A stretch of 64,000 bases of DNA from Clarkia xantiana subsp. parviflora (taxonomy: Eukaryota; Streptophyta; Magnoliopsida; Myrtales; Onagraceae): positions 8,523,785-8,587,784 of the forward strand of contig JAPTYO010000022.1 in the NCBI GenBank assembly GCA_036873135.1. Direction: 5' to 3'. Of this stretch, positions 23,237 through 33,517 are shown one piece after another (position 1 is the stretch's first letter; each line of letters starts with the position of its first letter). The notes under the pieces are model-generated. The model was given only the letters and a program-made list of their open reading frames with translations. It made no database searches and was not told the origin of the DNA. The position numbers and the translations under genes were made by a program.

Positions 23237-26200
23237 TCAAGCATGAAATTTCTTCAAGTGTTCGCCACTGAAAGAATGCTTCAACACATTGCCATCGAGG
23301 TCTTCCAACTTATACGCATTTCGAGCTGGCATCCCAACGATCTTATAAGGCCCTTCCCATTTTGGTGACATCTTGTTGATCCGATCCAAAAGGGTAAATT
23401 CGTTCCGACGCCAGACCAGTTCCCCGACAAAGAACTGTCGAGACTTGACTCGTCGATTATAATATCGGGCCGTTGCCCAGCGCATCCGAGCCTGGGCCTC
23501 CTCGGCACTCCGCCTCTTCTCTTCGACCAAGTCCAAGTCCAGACGCCTCATTTCATCGTTCGACAGAGGTTCATAATACCTCGTCCGATGGGATGTCACA
23601 GCTATTTCGACGGGAGCAACTGCTTCCGTGCCATAAACAAGGCCAAACGGAGTCTCCCCAGTCGATCGTTAGGGTGTTGTTCTAACAGCCCAAAGTTCAT
23701 TTTCCAGCTCATCCAGCCATTTGCCCTTCAAGGCATGGACCCTCTTCTTCAGGCCATCCATTACGATCTTGTTGGCTGACTCCATCTGTCCATTGGTTTG
23801 AGCATGACGACAGAGGCTGTCCGATTCTCAATTTTCAGTTCCTCCAGGTACTCCTTCCACTGGGCCCCGTTAAACGGGGGGCCGTTATCGCTGATCAATA
23901 CCTTGGGGATCTCGTATCGGGATATGATATGGGTCTGGAGGAATTTGAGGATATGATTCCCCGTTGTCTTGGCCAGCGCCTTAGCTTCTATCCATTTCGA
24001 GAAATAATCAATAGCCACGACTAAATATCCGCACTGACCTTTTGCAACTGGAAGGGGTCCCACCAAATCGATTCCCCATTGCGCGAAGGGCCAAGCACTC
24101 TTGATGGACGTCAGATCGGCAGCTGGAGCAACGATAGTCGGGGCGTACCTTTGGCAAGCGTCACAGGATCGAACTAGCATCGTTGCCTCCTTGTTCATCG
24201 AGGGCCAGTAATAGCCCAGGTTTAGCAATTTCCTCACGATGGATCGGGCACCTTCATGACAAGCCGAGTATCCTTCGTGCACCTCCCTAAGGATCCGATC
24301 TGTGTCGGGCTTAGCCACACATTTCAAATAAGGAGTTAAATACCCCTTTTTATACAGCTGATTATCCACCATCGCATAATTGACCGCGATTAGGCGTAAT
24401 CTGCCGGCTGCTACTTCATCATCGGGGACTGCCCCCGTAGTCAGGTACGCGAATATCGGGGTCATCCAAGTGGGCTCCTCCGATCCAGTATCGATGGCAC
24501 ATACCTCCGATTGATCGGTGGTTGACAAGATCACCTTCTCCAAGAAGTGCACCTTCCGAGTTTCATCGAGGGGTGCTCCCAAGGCGAACTTGCTCAAGGC
24601 ATCTGCTTCCACATTATCCTCTCTCGGGATCGCCTCAATATCGAAGCTCTTGAAACTCTCCTTCATGGTTTGCACCTCCCGAAGGTACTTTTTCATCATC
24701 GGGCTTTTTGCTTCGTATCGCCCCTGGACTTGGTTCACAATCAGGCTAGCATCGCACTTCACCTTTAAGTGACCAACTCCCGTTCCTTTGGCAATCCTGA
24801 GGCCGGTGATGAGAGCCTCGTATTCAGCTTCATTGTTGGTGGCCCTAAACGTCAAGGCCAAGGCATATCGAAGGGGCTCGCCTCCGCCTGGCGGTATTAG
24901 TACAAATCCTGCTCCCGATCCTTCTGAATTTGAGGAGCCATCGGTATACATCTCCCAAATGTCTTTGTTATCAGGCTGTTCTGACTGTTCTGCTATCGGG
25001 ACTTCCATGGTTGCCCCCTCTACAGGGCCCGCTTCTTCTAGATCGGGGGCTGTAGATTCTGCTATGAAATCCGCCAACGCCTGGCCCTTAATAGCCGTTC
25101 TCGGAGCAAAGTGAATGCGGAACTCACTAAGCTCGACTGCCAACTTCACTAATCTTCCCGACGCGTCAGGTCGGTTCAAAAAATGTTTCAAGAGCTGATT
25201 CGTCAAAACGGTAATCTCATGCGCATGGAAGTAAGGTCTCAGCTTCCGAGCAGTAACAATCAACGCATAAAGATACTTCTCAATGGCGGGATAATTTATT
25301 TCAGACTTGGCGAGTGCCTTGCTTACATAATAGACGGGGACTTGGTTACCCTCTACGACTTTCACTAAGACAGAGCTAACAGCAAATTCAGAAACAACCA
25401 ATACAGATAGAGTGGCTCGCCTGGGATTGGCTTCGCCAATGGCGGGAGGGTGCGTAGGTGCTGCTTGAGTGCCTGGAACGCCTCTTCGCACTTGGCAGTC
25501 CACTCAAACTTCTTGTTGGCCCTCAGCACTTCAAAGAACGACATGGATCAGTCGGTCGCCTTGGACAGGAAGCGATTCATCGTGGCCAGTCGGCCATTCA
25601 GCACTTGCACCTCCCGATGGTTCGTCGGGGACTTCATCTCCTCGATCGCCTTCAGCTTCTCAGGGTTCACCTCAATTCCCCTCTGGCTTACCATGAAGCC
25701 CAAAAACTTCCCTGAATGTACTCCGAAGGCACACTTGGTCGGGTTCAAGCGAACTTGATGAAGCCTCATCCGCTCAAACGCTGTGGCCAAGTTGTGAACA
25801 TGATCATCGGCCTATCGGGACTTCACCAGCATATCGTCCACATAGGCCTCCATTGTTTTTCCTAGCATATCCCCGAACAGCTTGTTCACCATCCTCTGAT
25901 AAGTTGCTCCTGCATTGATCAGTCCAAAAGGCATGACATCATAGTGATAGATGTCACTATCAGCATAAAAAGCGGTGTGAGGGGCATCCTCCTTGGACAT
26001 CTTGATCTGGTTGTAGCCGGAGTATGCATCCATAAAGCTCAGCAACTCATGTCCCGATGTGGCATCCACCAGCTGGTCGATCCTCGGGAGCGGATAGAAA
26101 TCCTTCAGGCATGCTTTGTTTAGGTTGCGGAAATCAACACACATCCGACACTTGCCATTGATCTTCTTCACCAGGACTGGGTTGGCGACCCAGGTCTGGA

Positions 26201-27526
26201 ATCGGAGCTCCTTAATGAATCCAGCATCGAGCAACATGTCCACCTCTTGCTGGATCGCGATCTTCTTGTCGGCACCCATCGGGCGCCTTCTCTGTGTAAC
26301 CGGCTTGATCACGGAATCAATCTTCAGCTCGTGAGTAATCACATCGGGGCTGATTCCTGGCATGTCACTCGGCGACCAGGCAAACAGCTCCTTAAACTCC
26401 TTCAACAGATCAATCAGTTCTCGGGCCGTCTCCTCAGACAGAGCGGACCCAATTTTCACCTTTCTTTGAGGTCCATCGATCTCGACCTCCTTCAAATCCT
26501 CCATCGGGGCGGGACGCCCAAACTCCTCTCGGGGATCAGCATCAGTCTGGAAAACAGTCATAGCCTCCCGATTCCTCCTTCGAGTGGCGTTGACGTAGCA
26601 CTTCCTGGAGGCTATCTGATCGCCCTTGACTTCCCCGATTCCGTGGTCGGTCGGGAACTTCATCTTCTGATGGACAGTTGAAGCAATTGCCCCCTGCGGG
26701 TTGATGGTGGTCCTCCCGATAATGCATTATAAGTCCCCGCGGACTCGACCACCACGTTCCTCTTCTCCGTCTTCCAGCCACTACCGAATTCGACCGGTAA
26801 CGTAATCATCCCCACTGGGTAAGAAGTAGAGCCAGAAAATCCGACCATCGGGAAGTTTGCAGGCTTCAAGTCCTTCATGGTTTTCCCCATGGCCTGCAAT
26901 GCATCCATGAACAAAATGTCGGAGGAGCTCCCTTCATCTATCAGGATTCGCTTCATCTCGTACCCATCCACGTTCAGGGTCACGACCAAAGCATCATCAT
27001 GTGGTGTCTCCACACCTATCAGATCTTCCGCTGAGAAGGGAATCACCATTTCTTCTTTCGTTGTCCAATTTCGGGCCCTCTTGCCCAGCACCACAGCAAT
27101 GGGAATCCGAGAAGCATAGACCTCCCGAGATGCCGTGGTATCTCCTCCCGCAGCAAGTCCCCCATGAATCACATTAATGGTCCCCCGCTTCTCCTTGCGG
27201 GCATTGGAAGACTCAGGCTTATCCTTCTTCGGGGATCGACCACGGGATCGGGAACGGGACCGCGATCGGGACCGGGAACGGGATCGGCCCCGTTGCCCAG
27301 CCACAAATTCCTTGAGCTTCCCTCTCTGGATCAACTTCTCAATCTCCTTCTTCAACTCCCGACAATGGTTAGTGTCGTGACCGTTGGCACGATGGAAACG
27401 ACAAAAACGATCGGTGCGAGCTCCCATGAACTCTCCATCCTTCTTCGGGGGATACCTGGCGATACCCTGTCGGTCCATCACCGCCAACAAAGCACCCATA
27501 GAACAAACGAGAGTAGTATAGTGGTC
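23237..27526 (-). pseudogene. pol: pol of G1: protease, RT, dual RNase H, integrase (broken)
   Basis: Order from the right: CRFHxxxGHDTNHC (about 27410-27370); RS-type basic repeat (about 27290-27230); protease with LIDEGSSSDILF (about 26940); RT with FMDAYSGYNQ, MPFGLINAGATYQRM and YVDD (about 25840); first RNase H; second, Tat-specific RNase H (MYTDGSSN about 24950, NNEAEYEAL, IPREDNVEADAL); integrase with H..H..CDAC (about 24230-24150), WGIDLVGP and ISDNGPPF; and an integrase C-terminus (23599-23237). Breaks are a TAG at 27527-27529 between gag and pol, a one-base deletion near 26724, a TAG at about 25812, a TGA at about 25548, a one-base deletion near 25405, and a frameshift near 23820 before the last catalytic Glu. 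Confidence 0.93.
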
Positions 27527-28810
27527 CTACCGCTTGTCCGACTTCGAGGGACGCTTATCTTCCCTCCGATCGGGACGGCCTCGACCCCGACTGCTCTCGG
27601 GTTTATCTTTCCTCCTGCGATCGTCCGAGGGTTTGAACGACTGCTTCCCCTTGTTTGATTTCGGAGGGTCAAGGTCTCCGGCAGCTATCTTCGACTCCTG
27701 TACGTCGATTTGTTGCTTCACCCTTTTCTGCAACGCCTCCATATTCCACACAGCCTTCTCAGCCACGCTGTGCATCAGGTCGGAACCATATGGTGCTATC
27801 AGGTTCCGAATGAAGGTGCGGATGGTCTCTCCTTCCGACATTTCCTCATCAATATCGGCCACGCTGGCAGTGTACCTCTGGTAGTAATGCGCCAGAGATT
27901 CATCGGGCCTCTGTACCACCTCAGCCAGGGACCTCGCGCTTTTCAGGAGACGCCGGCGGCCCTGGTACTGCTGGATGAACCAATCATGCATCTGCGTCCA
28001 GGTAGAGATGCACCCTGGAGGAAGGCTGAAGAACCACGTCAGGGCTCTTTCACCAAGTGTGCCCGGGAACAGAACGCACACTATATCGTCATTCGGGGCT
28101 CTGCCTAGACAAGCCATGACATGCTTCTGGACATGGCGAACTGGATCTCCTTCGCCATCATACTCCTTGATTGTCGGGATACCAAGTCCTGGCGGGGCAG
28201 TAGTGTTCACCAATCGGGGGACAAAGGGATGAGTGGATCGATCCCTCAGCTCCGACATCATCTTCTTCTGGTCTCCCATACAGATGTTCACAATCTTTAC
28301 CACCTGGTCGGGGGTGATAGGACCACTAAGAGGGATGGTCCTATGTTGCACCGGTCCAGGCCCATCAATCACGAACTGCTCCGACTGAGCGGGCTCCTTG
28401 CCCTTGTCCTGGTGCTCGGGTTGGGCCTCCTGCCCGTCCCGATTCTCCCTCGGCGGAGGCGGAGGCAACTCCTCCTCCTTCTTCTTGACGGCCTCCCTTC
28501 GGTCCAGGAGAGCCTCCATAGCTTCCAAAAATATTGGCATGGCGTCCATCACAGCCTTTGCCAAGTCCGGCTTCGTAGGTGCATCCTGGTCCCTCCTCTG
28601 GATCTCTTCCCGGGTCTCCGACGAGTTTCGAATGGAATCTTCGCGATCATCATGATGCCCCCCTGTTTGGGAAACAGCAGGGGGAGGATCATTCCGATCA
28701 ACAGTGCGCTCCGGCGGCCCTGAATTCAGAGTTCCAGCAAGGTAGCGGGAACCGCTGGATTGTCCTTGTCTCTTCTTTTGCTTGCCAGCCATCGATCGGG
28801 TAGAAGCCAT
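27527..28810 (-). CDS. gag: gag of G1, intact
   Basis: A 427-aa structural protein that would form the virus-like particle. It is open from MASTRSMAG to a TAG that, by comparison with element A (GAG at that codon), is a point mutation inside a once longer gag-pol frame. Features are a charged N-terminus with a coiled-coil-like segment (MEALLDRREAVKKKEEEL, about residues 91-108), the gag core (HVQKHVMACLGRAP, LTWFFSLPPGC, FIQQYQGRRRLLKSAR, LAHYYQRYTAS, TIRTFIRNL), then a Lys/Arg/Asp-rich tail. It sits about 37 bp inside the LTR, after the primer site. Confidence 0.9.
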   Translation of the reverse strand: MASTRSMAGKQKKRQGQSSGSRYLAGTLNSGPPERTVDRNDPPPAVSQTGGHHDDREDSIRNSSETREEIQRRDQDAPTKPDLAKAVMDAMPIFLEAMEALLDRREAVKKKEEELPPPPPRENRDGQEAQPEHQDKGKEPAQSEQFVIDGPGPVQHRTIPLSGPITPDQVVKIVNICMGDQKKMMSELRDRSTHPFVPRLVNTTAPPGLGIPTIKEYDGEGDPVRHVQKHVMACLGRAPNDDIVCVLFPGTLGERALTWFFSLPPGCISTWTQMHDWFIQQYQGRRRLLKSARSLAEVVQRPDESLAHYYQRYTASVADIDEEMSEGETIRTFIRNLIAPYGSDLMHSVAEKAVWNMEALQKRVKQQIDVQESKIAAGDLDPPKSNKGKQSFKPSDDRRRKDKPESSRGRGRPDRREDKRPSKSDKR

Positions 28811-28829
28811 TTTTGCTTTTCGTTACGAT

Positions 28830-28847
28830 TCCCATAGACGGCGCCAG
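28830..28847 (-). promoter_or_regulatory. primer-binding site of G1
   Basis: The minus strand reads TGGCGCCGTCTATGGGAATC beside the LTR end, one change from the site in A and B. Confidence 0.75.
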
Positions 28848-29525
28848 TGTTGGATCACGGTTGGAACTTCGGTACGTTCTTGACGGAAGTCCGAACTCCT
28901 TCGCTCCAAGTAATCCTGCAAGAAGGGGATAGACCGGGCGGTGACCCAAAATCCCTCTCCGATGCTTAAATGAGTATCTCGATATAGACTGGCAAGTATC
29001 AGTATGTGAATGTCAATGTGTTGATCCTGAGGTAACTCCTTCCTTTATATAGGGGAGGAGTTACCCCAGTTACCCGTTGTGATAACTGCTGGGGGCAGTT
29101 AGCCCGCGTTCCGTTTATCTCGGCCACTTGCCCACGTTCCGTCTTTTAAGGCCACTTCCCCACTATGTCGATAGTGGGCGTGTTTCTCGGCCTCGTTCTC
29201 TGGTGGCAAGTCCCGACGGATGTCGGGGACTCCAGAATTATCTCCTTTGGTCACCGCTTGGGGCCCCTCGTCATCGGGACAGGGCCAATCTTCTCAGGGA
29301 TTTAATATCGGGGCCTACTCAAAGGCATATCATCGGGGCCTACTCAAAGGCATATCATCGGGGCCTACTCAAAGGCATATCATCGGGAGCGTTCAGCTCG
29401 TATGTCAGGACCGACCTTGTCGGGTCCTCTCGTATTGGTCTTCTAGGCCTCTTTTGGGGCCCAGTGGGCCTACTTTGCCGTTTAGTCGTCGTTAATGGGC
29501 CTAACGGCTATGTCGAAACCCATCA
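28848..29525 (-). repeat. 5' LTR of G1
   Basis: 678 bp, partner of 18657-19334. A minus-strand TATA box (plus CTTTATATAGG, about 29043-29053) is the likely promoter of gag-pol. Confidence 0.95.
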
Positions 29526-29530
29526 GGATA

Positions 29531-30225
29531 AATGTCTGTCTGACACAAGAGAGCTGAAACGCGAAACTCAGTTGTTATGTGAAGTGTTCCAAACTTCCAA
29601 GGAGATTGATGAAGATGCAGTTATTCAACATCCTGTCACTGCAGCAGCTGTGGACACTGATTACTCGAGCTCTCATAATGAGTTGGAAAAGGTTACAGAC
29701 GCAGCCAACGGAGAAGACCAACACTTTACTGAGAATGAGCTTCAAAACACCAGCACTTTGACAGGTATTGTAAACTGCAGTGGCCGGTAATGAAGAAAAT
29801 CAGGTTTTGTTTTCATTAAAACCTGATTTTACTACCAATAATGAGATTTTTGTGGCTAAGACTGTCGATATTGATGTTGAGGAACTGACAAACTCTGCTA
29901 AAGAGGGTGTTATGGGTGCTAAGATAATTGAGGTACTTGATAATGTGGGTGAACAATTGGAAGTTGCTTCTCGAAACCGAGCAACTGTCACTGTCCCGGA
30001 TGTTAAGATCAGAACTGAACATGCTATTTTTGGCGAATATGACATGATATGGGATCTACATAAAGCTCGCAATCACAAAAACAAGAGTAGCTTGCTATGA
30101 AGGTCTATTTGCTCAGAAGACATTTGAGAATGCATATGAGGTTGGCATTGATGTTGGATGGCAGTATAACAAGTTTGCATTCAAGGTTGGATATGTTTTC
30201 ATGAAGCAAATGGTTCGGGATTAAG
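29531..30225 (+). pseudogene. 3' part of coding-like sequence carried by element I
   Basis: Bases 29531-29790 complete the ORF begun before G1. A second open stretch in another frame (29780-30097) contains VDIDVEELTNSAKEGVMG and LDNVGEQLEVASRN. A third frame (about 30075-30225) reads CYEGLFAQKTFENAYEVGI and WQYNKFAFKVGY up to a TAA at 30223. A GTATTGTAAACTGCAG block at the first frame change looks like a collapsed intron or an indel. The composition resembles a cellular protein, not gag or pol. I do not recognise the family. Best read as a captured, decayed gene fragment. Confidence 0.5.
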
Positions 30226-30422
30226 ATGGATTCAACGGACAAGGGTGTTCTCAAAATTCACTTGCTTTTATCCGGGATTACGACGGGTTCAACGGCATCG
30301 GAAACCTTGGGGTCAAGGCTTTTAAAGGGTTGGGTATAGTGTATGGGTAGATTAGTAGTATACTTGTTATAAGGAGTGATGCTTATTTTTTTTTCAGCAA
30401 CCTTGAGGTCAATGTTCCTTTA

Positions 30423-30432
30423 AGGGGTGGGT
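30423..30432 (+). other. polypurine tract of element I
   Basis: AAGGGGTGGG just before TGATATG of the right LTR. Confidence 0.75.
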
Positions 30433-30434
30433 AT

Positions 30435-30625
30435 TGATATGTACATTTTTAGTATAAGGACTCTATTGATCATTCATTAAAGTATGGGGGGGGGGGGGTA
30501 TTTGGGTTAAATTTGAAGTTGTAGCCCTAATAAATACTAGGGGGTCTGATGTATTGGTTTAGCGATGAAAGTGACGATGTTCTTCTTCTGTGTTCTTCTT
30601 CATCTCCAGATTTTGTTACATATCA
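30435..30625 (+). repeat. right LTR of element I
   Basis: 191 bp, TGATATG...CATATCA, with a 13-G run at 30486-30498. It is followed by TGTTG, the partner of 17770-17774. Confidence 0.9.
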
Positions 30626-30829
30626 TGTTGTATGTGTCGTCTTCTCTGCTAACAGGTCCGTCTTCTGCATACTCGGTTGAAGTAGCAACGAAACTTGAAC
30701 ATACCTACCACCGGTTGTCAAAATTGGCCTGAGATGCAACCTATCTGCCACCGACCTAGATCTGACTAATAAACTTCCAGAACTACCAGATCTGAGTAGT
30801 TCACCGGTAGATCTAGGCGACATTCGCAT
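30626..30829 (-). pseudogene. 5' part of a small host ORF split by element I
   Basis: Sixty-eight codons from ATG 30829 (MRMSPRSTGELLRSGSSGSL...), rich in Arg, Ser and Leu. It joins in frame to 17769-17545 when element I is removed. Its upstream region has a TATA box and a telo-box, so it looks like the first coding piece of a plant gene. No domain recognised. Confidence 0.5.
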
Positions 30830-31097
30830 AAAATTGGAATATTACAGAGGCCGCCGCCAGCGACAAGCTTCCGACTAGGGGTTCTTCAAAGATAAACCGA
30901 GGAGAGCAATAAAATGAGGCTAATAGAGGAAGTACAAGAACGAAACGGGAGGGCTACCAGCCGAAACCGGAGCCGTGGACAGATCCACTTGAAAAACCTT
31001 GTCAAGCCACAAATTGGGCTACCTAAAGAGAGGATGGAGGCCGGCCGCGCCGGCGAGGAAGAGCTCTCCTAAAGGAGTGGATAATGGGTTAGGCGGC

Positions 31098-31133
31098 TAG
31101 GGTTTTGAGAGAGATGAAGGACTATCTTATATA
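31098..31133 (-). promoter_or_regulatory. TATA box and telo-box upstream of the split ORF
   Basis: The minus strand has TATATAAG at 31133-31126 and AAACCCTA at 31105-31098, about 270-300 bp upstream of the ATG at 30829. AAACCCTA boxes near plant transcription starts are typical of growth-related and ribosomal genes. Confidence 0.5.
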
Positions 31134-31304
31134 GAAAACAATTATTATTAATTTTCTTGAACAAATATAATACAATTTTTTAATCAAGCAATATAAGCCT
31201 GCCATAATAAGAATACAACAGTTGATTATCATACATATATATAATATGTGGGCAGGTGCTTAATTAATTAATTGTTGCATGGTAGTAGGGGGGGAGGGTA
31301 TGTA

Positions 31305-32591
31305 TTAAACAAGGGCGAGACCTTGAATAATTAGAGCATCCGCAAGAACTTGATTGGCAGCTTCACTGGGGTGGACGGCATCCCAGAAGACATATTGTGT
31401 GGCATTTGAACAAGTTCCTGGGGATTTGGTGTTGCATAGGAACACCGTTGTCTCAACACGTCCAGATCCACAGCAACCTCTCCTCACTTCCTTGAACCCT
31501 GCATTCACAAGTAGATGATATTTAGTTTGAGTTTGAAGTGAAGTGAAATTCCGTACGTACGTACCAGTGTGTGAAGGGGATTTGATGAGGGAGTATAGAG
31601 GAGTAAAGATATCAAAGACAACAATCCTGAGATCAGGGAGTTGCTTCTGGAGAGTGGCTGTCTCTGCATTGAGTTTCTTGTTAAATCCCTGAGCATCAGT
31701 GTTGATCCTGGAGACACACCCTTTCTGTTGAAACCCAAATAAGGTGAGTGCTGCGGGGAAGCAACCGAGGGGGGCGAGTGAAGTTACTCCGATCTTCCTA
31801 GCTCCTGACTCATATAACCCCTTGATAAAGGTGGAGAAGGAGGAGATGAGGATAGTTGAGTACTGGTCCGGAGTGTAGAGTTTGTTGATGAAAGGGTTGA
31901 CGTAGTAATTCTGAAGGAAATCTCCGCTCCCTGCACTTAATATGTAGAGAGATTCCTTGATGATGGAGGCAGCCTCTTTGCTTCCGGCCACCTTTGCAAG
32001 CTTTGTCTGGTATTCTTTGTAGTAAGCCAGCTGCTGTGGTAATGTAATAGCATGCTGCAGCAACATAATATATAGTTATTGTAAATGAATATATATACAT
32101 ATATTTGATAATAAATAAAAGGGTTGTTTGATTTGATTAGTAAAAAATGTTACGTTTAATGCAGCATATTTGTCGTCATAGCCAGATGCAGCAGAAGCAA
32201 AGTTAGCTCCAATGAGGAGGTTCTTTCCGGATGCCTCGGGGCTGAGATAGGCAGCAGGGAATTTCTTGAATCCCAGAGATTCAGCTGCAGATAATGATTA
32301 ATTTATATAGTACGTTGTAATTATGTACAATAAACAAACAAGAAGGAATGAAAGAATACCAGTAATGTCGGTGGCTAATTTGCCATTGCAGAATCTTCCA
32401 GTGGGCTTGTGGTTGGTGAAGTCTCTTCCATAAGGAGGGTAATCAGCTCTAAAAATGGTAGGGAGATAGTTGTTGTTTCCCACATCAACAGAGGAGTCCC
32501 CGAATGTTATCACTGCTGGGAAAAGAGTATCCTGTGCTCTTGTTAACACTACCATAATAAACACCAACAATATTAATGGAGCCACATCCAT
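31305..32591 (-). CDS. GDSL esterase/lipase, four exons
   Basis: Exons are 32360-32591, 32154-32284, 31565-32054 and 31305-31498, all with GT-AG introns. They join to 1047 nt, 348 aa, a normal plant GDSL length. Residues 1-19 form a secretion signal, so the protein is probably apoplastic and hydrolyses ester or lipid substrates. Family blocks are [11 protein letters not shown] with nucleophile Ser33, [10 protein letters not shown] (103-112), SAGSGDF (161-167, where the classical block has Asn at the position of Gly165), CCGSG, and WDAVHP with Asp324 and His327. It resembles the APG-like clade; substrate unknown. It is the only intact host gene seen here. The third intron is just 66 bp and starts with a GTACGTACGTACG repeat. 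Confidence 0.93.
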
Positions 32592-33111
32592 CTTCCTAGC
32601 TACCCCTTACTTACTTCAAATGTATCTATGTATGCAATGCAAGTGAGAGAGATTATGAGGGAGGTTACTATAGAGAGAGAGAGATGACGATGAATAAAAG
32701 GGAAGGGAAATGAATAAATGATTCCTACCATTTATTTTATTCAAATAAGAAAGTCAACATCACTGACTGCCTGGCTGACCGACAGCTAACGTGATCCATG
32801 GACATTAATGAGACTCACCTAATTCAACTGCTTGTTTTTTTTGGCATTAACTTACTCCCTCATTCATCATTCATACTCTCCCATTGAATAACTTAATTTG
32901 ATTCTTTCACCTTTTTTTCCCTTATGTTAATGTGATCAATATAATAACGTAAACTGATTTAATTCGTTACTATCTGGTGAAGTTTGGAATTAAATTTAAT
33001 TAATGTAATAGATAAAAGTGTTAAAGTTTTAATATGTAATTTCACTTGGCTAGATTTTTAAATATAAGGAAATAATTATTGATTTGGAAAAAAAAAATTA
33101 ATATATCAATA
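32592..33111. other. upstream region of the GDSL gene
   Basis: Contains a GA microsatellite (about 32671-32685) in the likely 5' leader or promoter, and AT-rich sequence beyond. No clear canonical TATA box was found; TTTTATTC on the minus strand near 32697 is the nearest candidate. Confidence 0.4.
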
Positions 33112-33480
33112 TCTACTATATTATATTAATTCGGTACCGGAAGCCCTCTGGCTGACACGTGGACAGTTTGTCCAGTCAGCGTTGCCTAATTTAATCGGAA
33201 TTTAATAGGGGTTCTCTAAATTTAGATACATAATATTGATTGATTAAAAATTAAGAAGTATTTTTATCTCCTAATTTGGTCTCTATGCAATTTAAAGAAA
33301 CAAATTAATTAAAAGTTTCCTTTTAAATTAATTATCTATACAGTTTGACTCCGGAAAACCATAGACCGCCACGTAAGCAGTAATTAATAAGGAATATTAG
33401 AGAATAAGAAAAGGAATAAATATAAAATTAATCTATATTCAAAACAACAACAAAAATTAAACGAGCCAACTGCAATTTTT

Positions 33481-33517
<37 letters not shown>

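Larger units (their letters stand above)
18657..29525 (-). mobile_element. complete Ty3/Gypsy Tat-lineage retrotransposon G1
   Basis: 10.87 kb, minus strand, flanked by GGATA (18652-18656 and 29526-29530). It has two 678-bp LTRs, primer site, gag, pol with protease, RT, dual RNase H and integrase, a tandem-repeat block, an opposite-strand gene (19752-22672) and a polypurine tract. By hand I count about 18 mismatches between the LTRs (about 97% identity), nearly all transitions, so the insertion is fairly recent. Pol is nevertheless broken at six or more sites. The copy either decayed quickly at methylated CpG sites or was mobilised in trans. Confidence 0.95.
17775..30625 (+). mobile_element. 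short-LTR retrotransposon I (12.85 kb span) holding a nested Gypsy element
   Basis: Direct repeats of 185 and 191 bp (17775-17959, 30435-30625) begin TGATATGTACATTT and end GTTACATATCA. They are flanked by identical 5-bp duplications TGTTG (17770-17774, 30626-30630). Just after the left LTR is a degenerate iMet primer site (TGGTATACGAGC, 17962). Just before the right LTR is a polypurine tract (AAGGGGTGGG, about 30423-30432). Subtracting the nested G1 element leaves only about 2 kb. No gag or pol is seen, so it is non-autonomous. Its interior carries ORFs that look like captured cellular sequence. Confidence 0.88.

Noticed and set aside
27527..27529. TAG between gag and pol of G1 as a programmed readthrough codon
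   Set aside because: Element A has GAG (Glu) at the aligned position, so a point mutation is simpler. Readthrough would need conservation in more copies.
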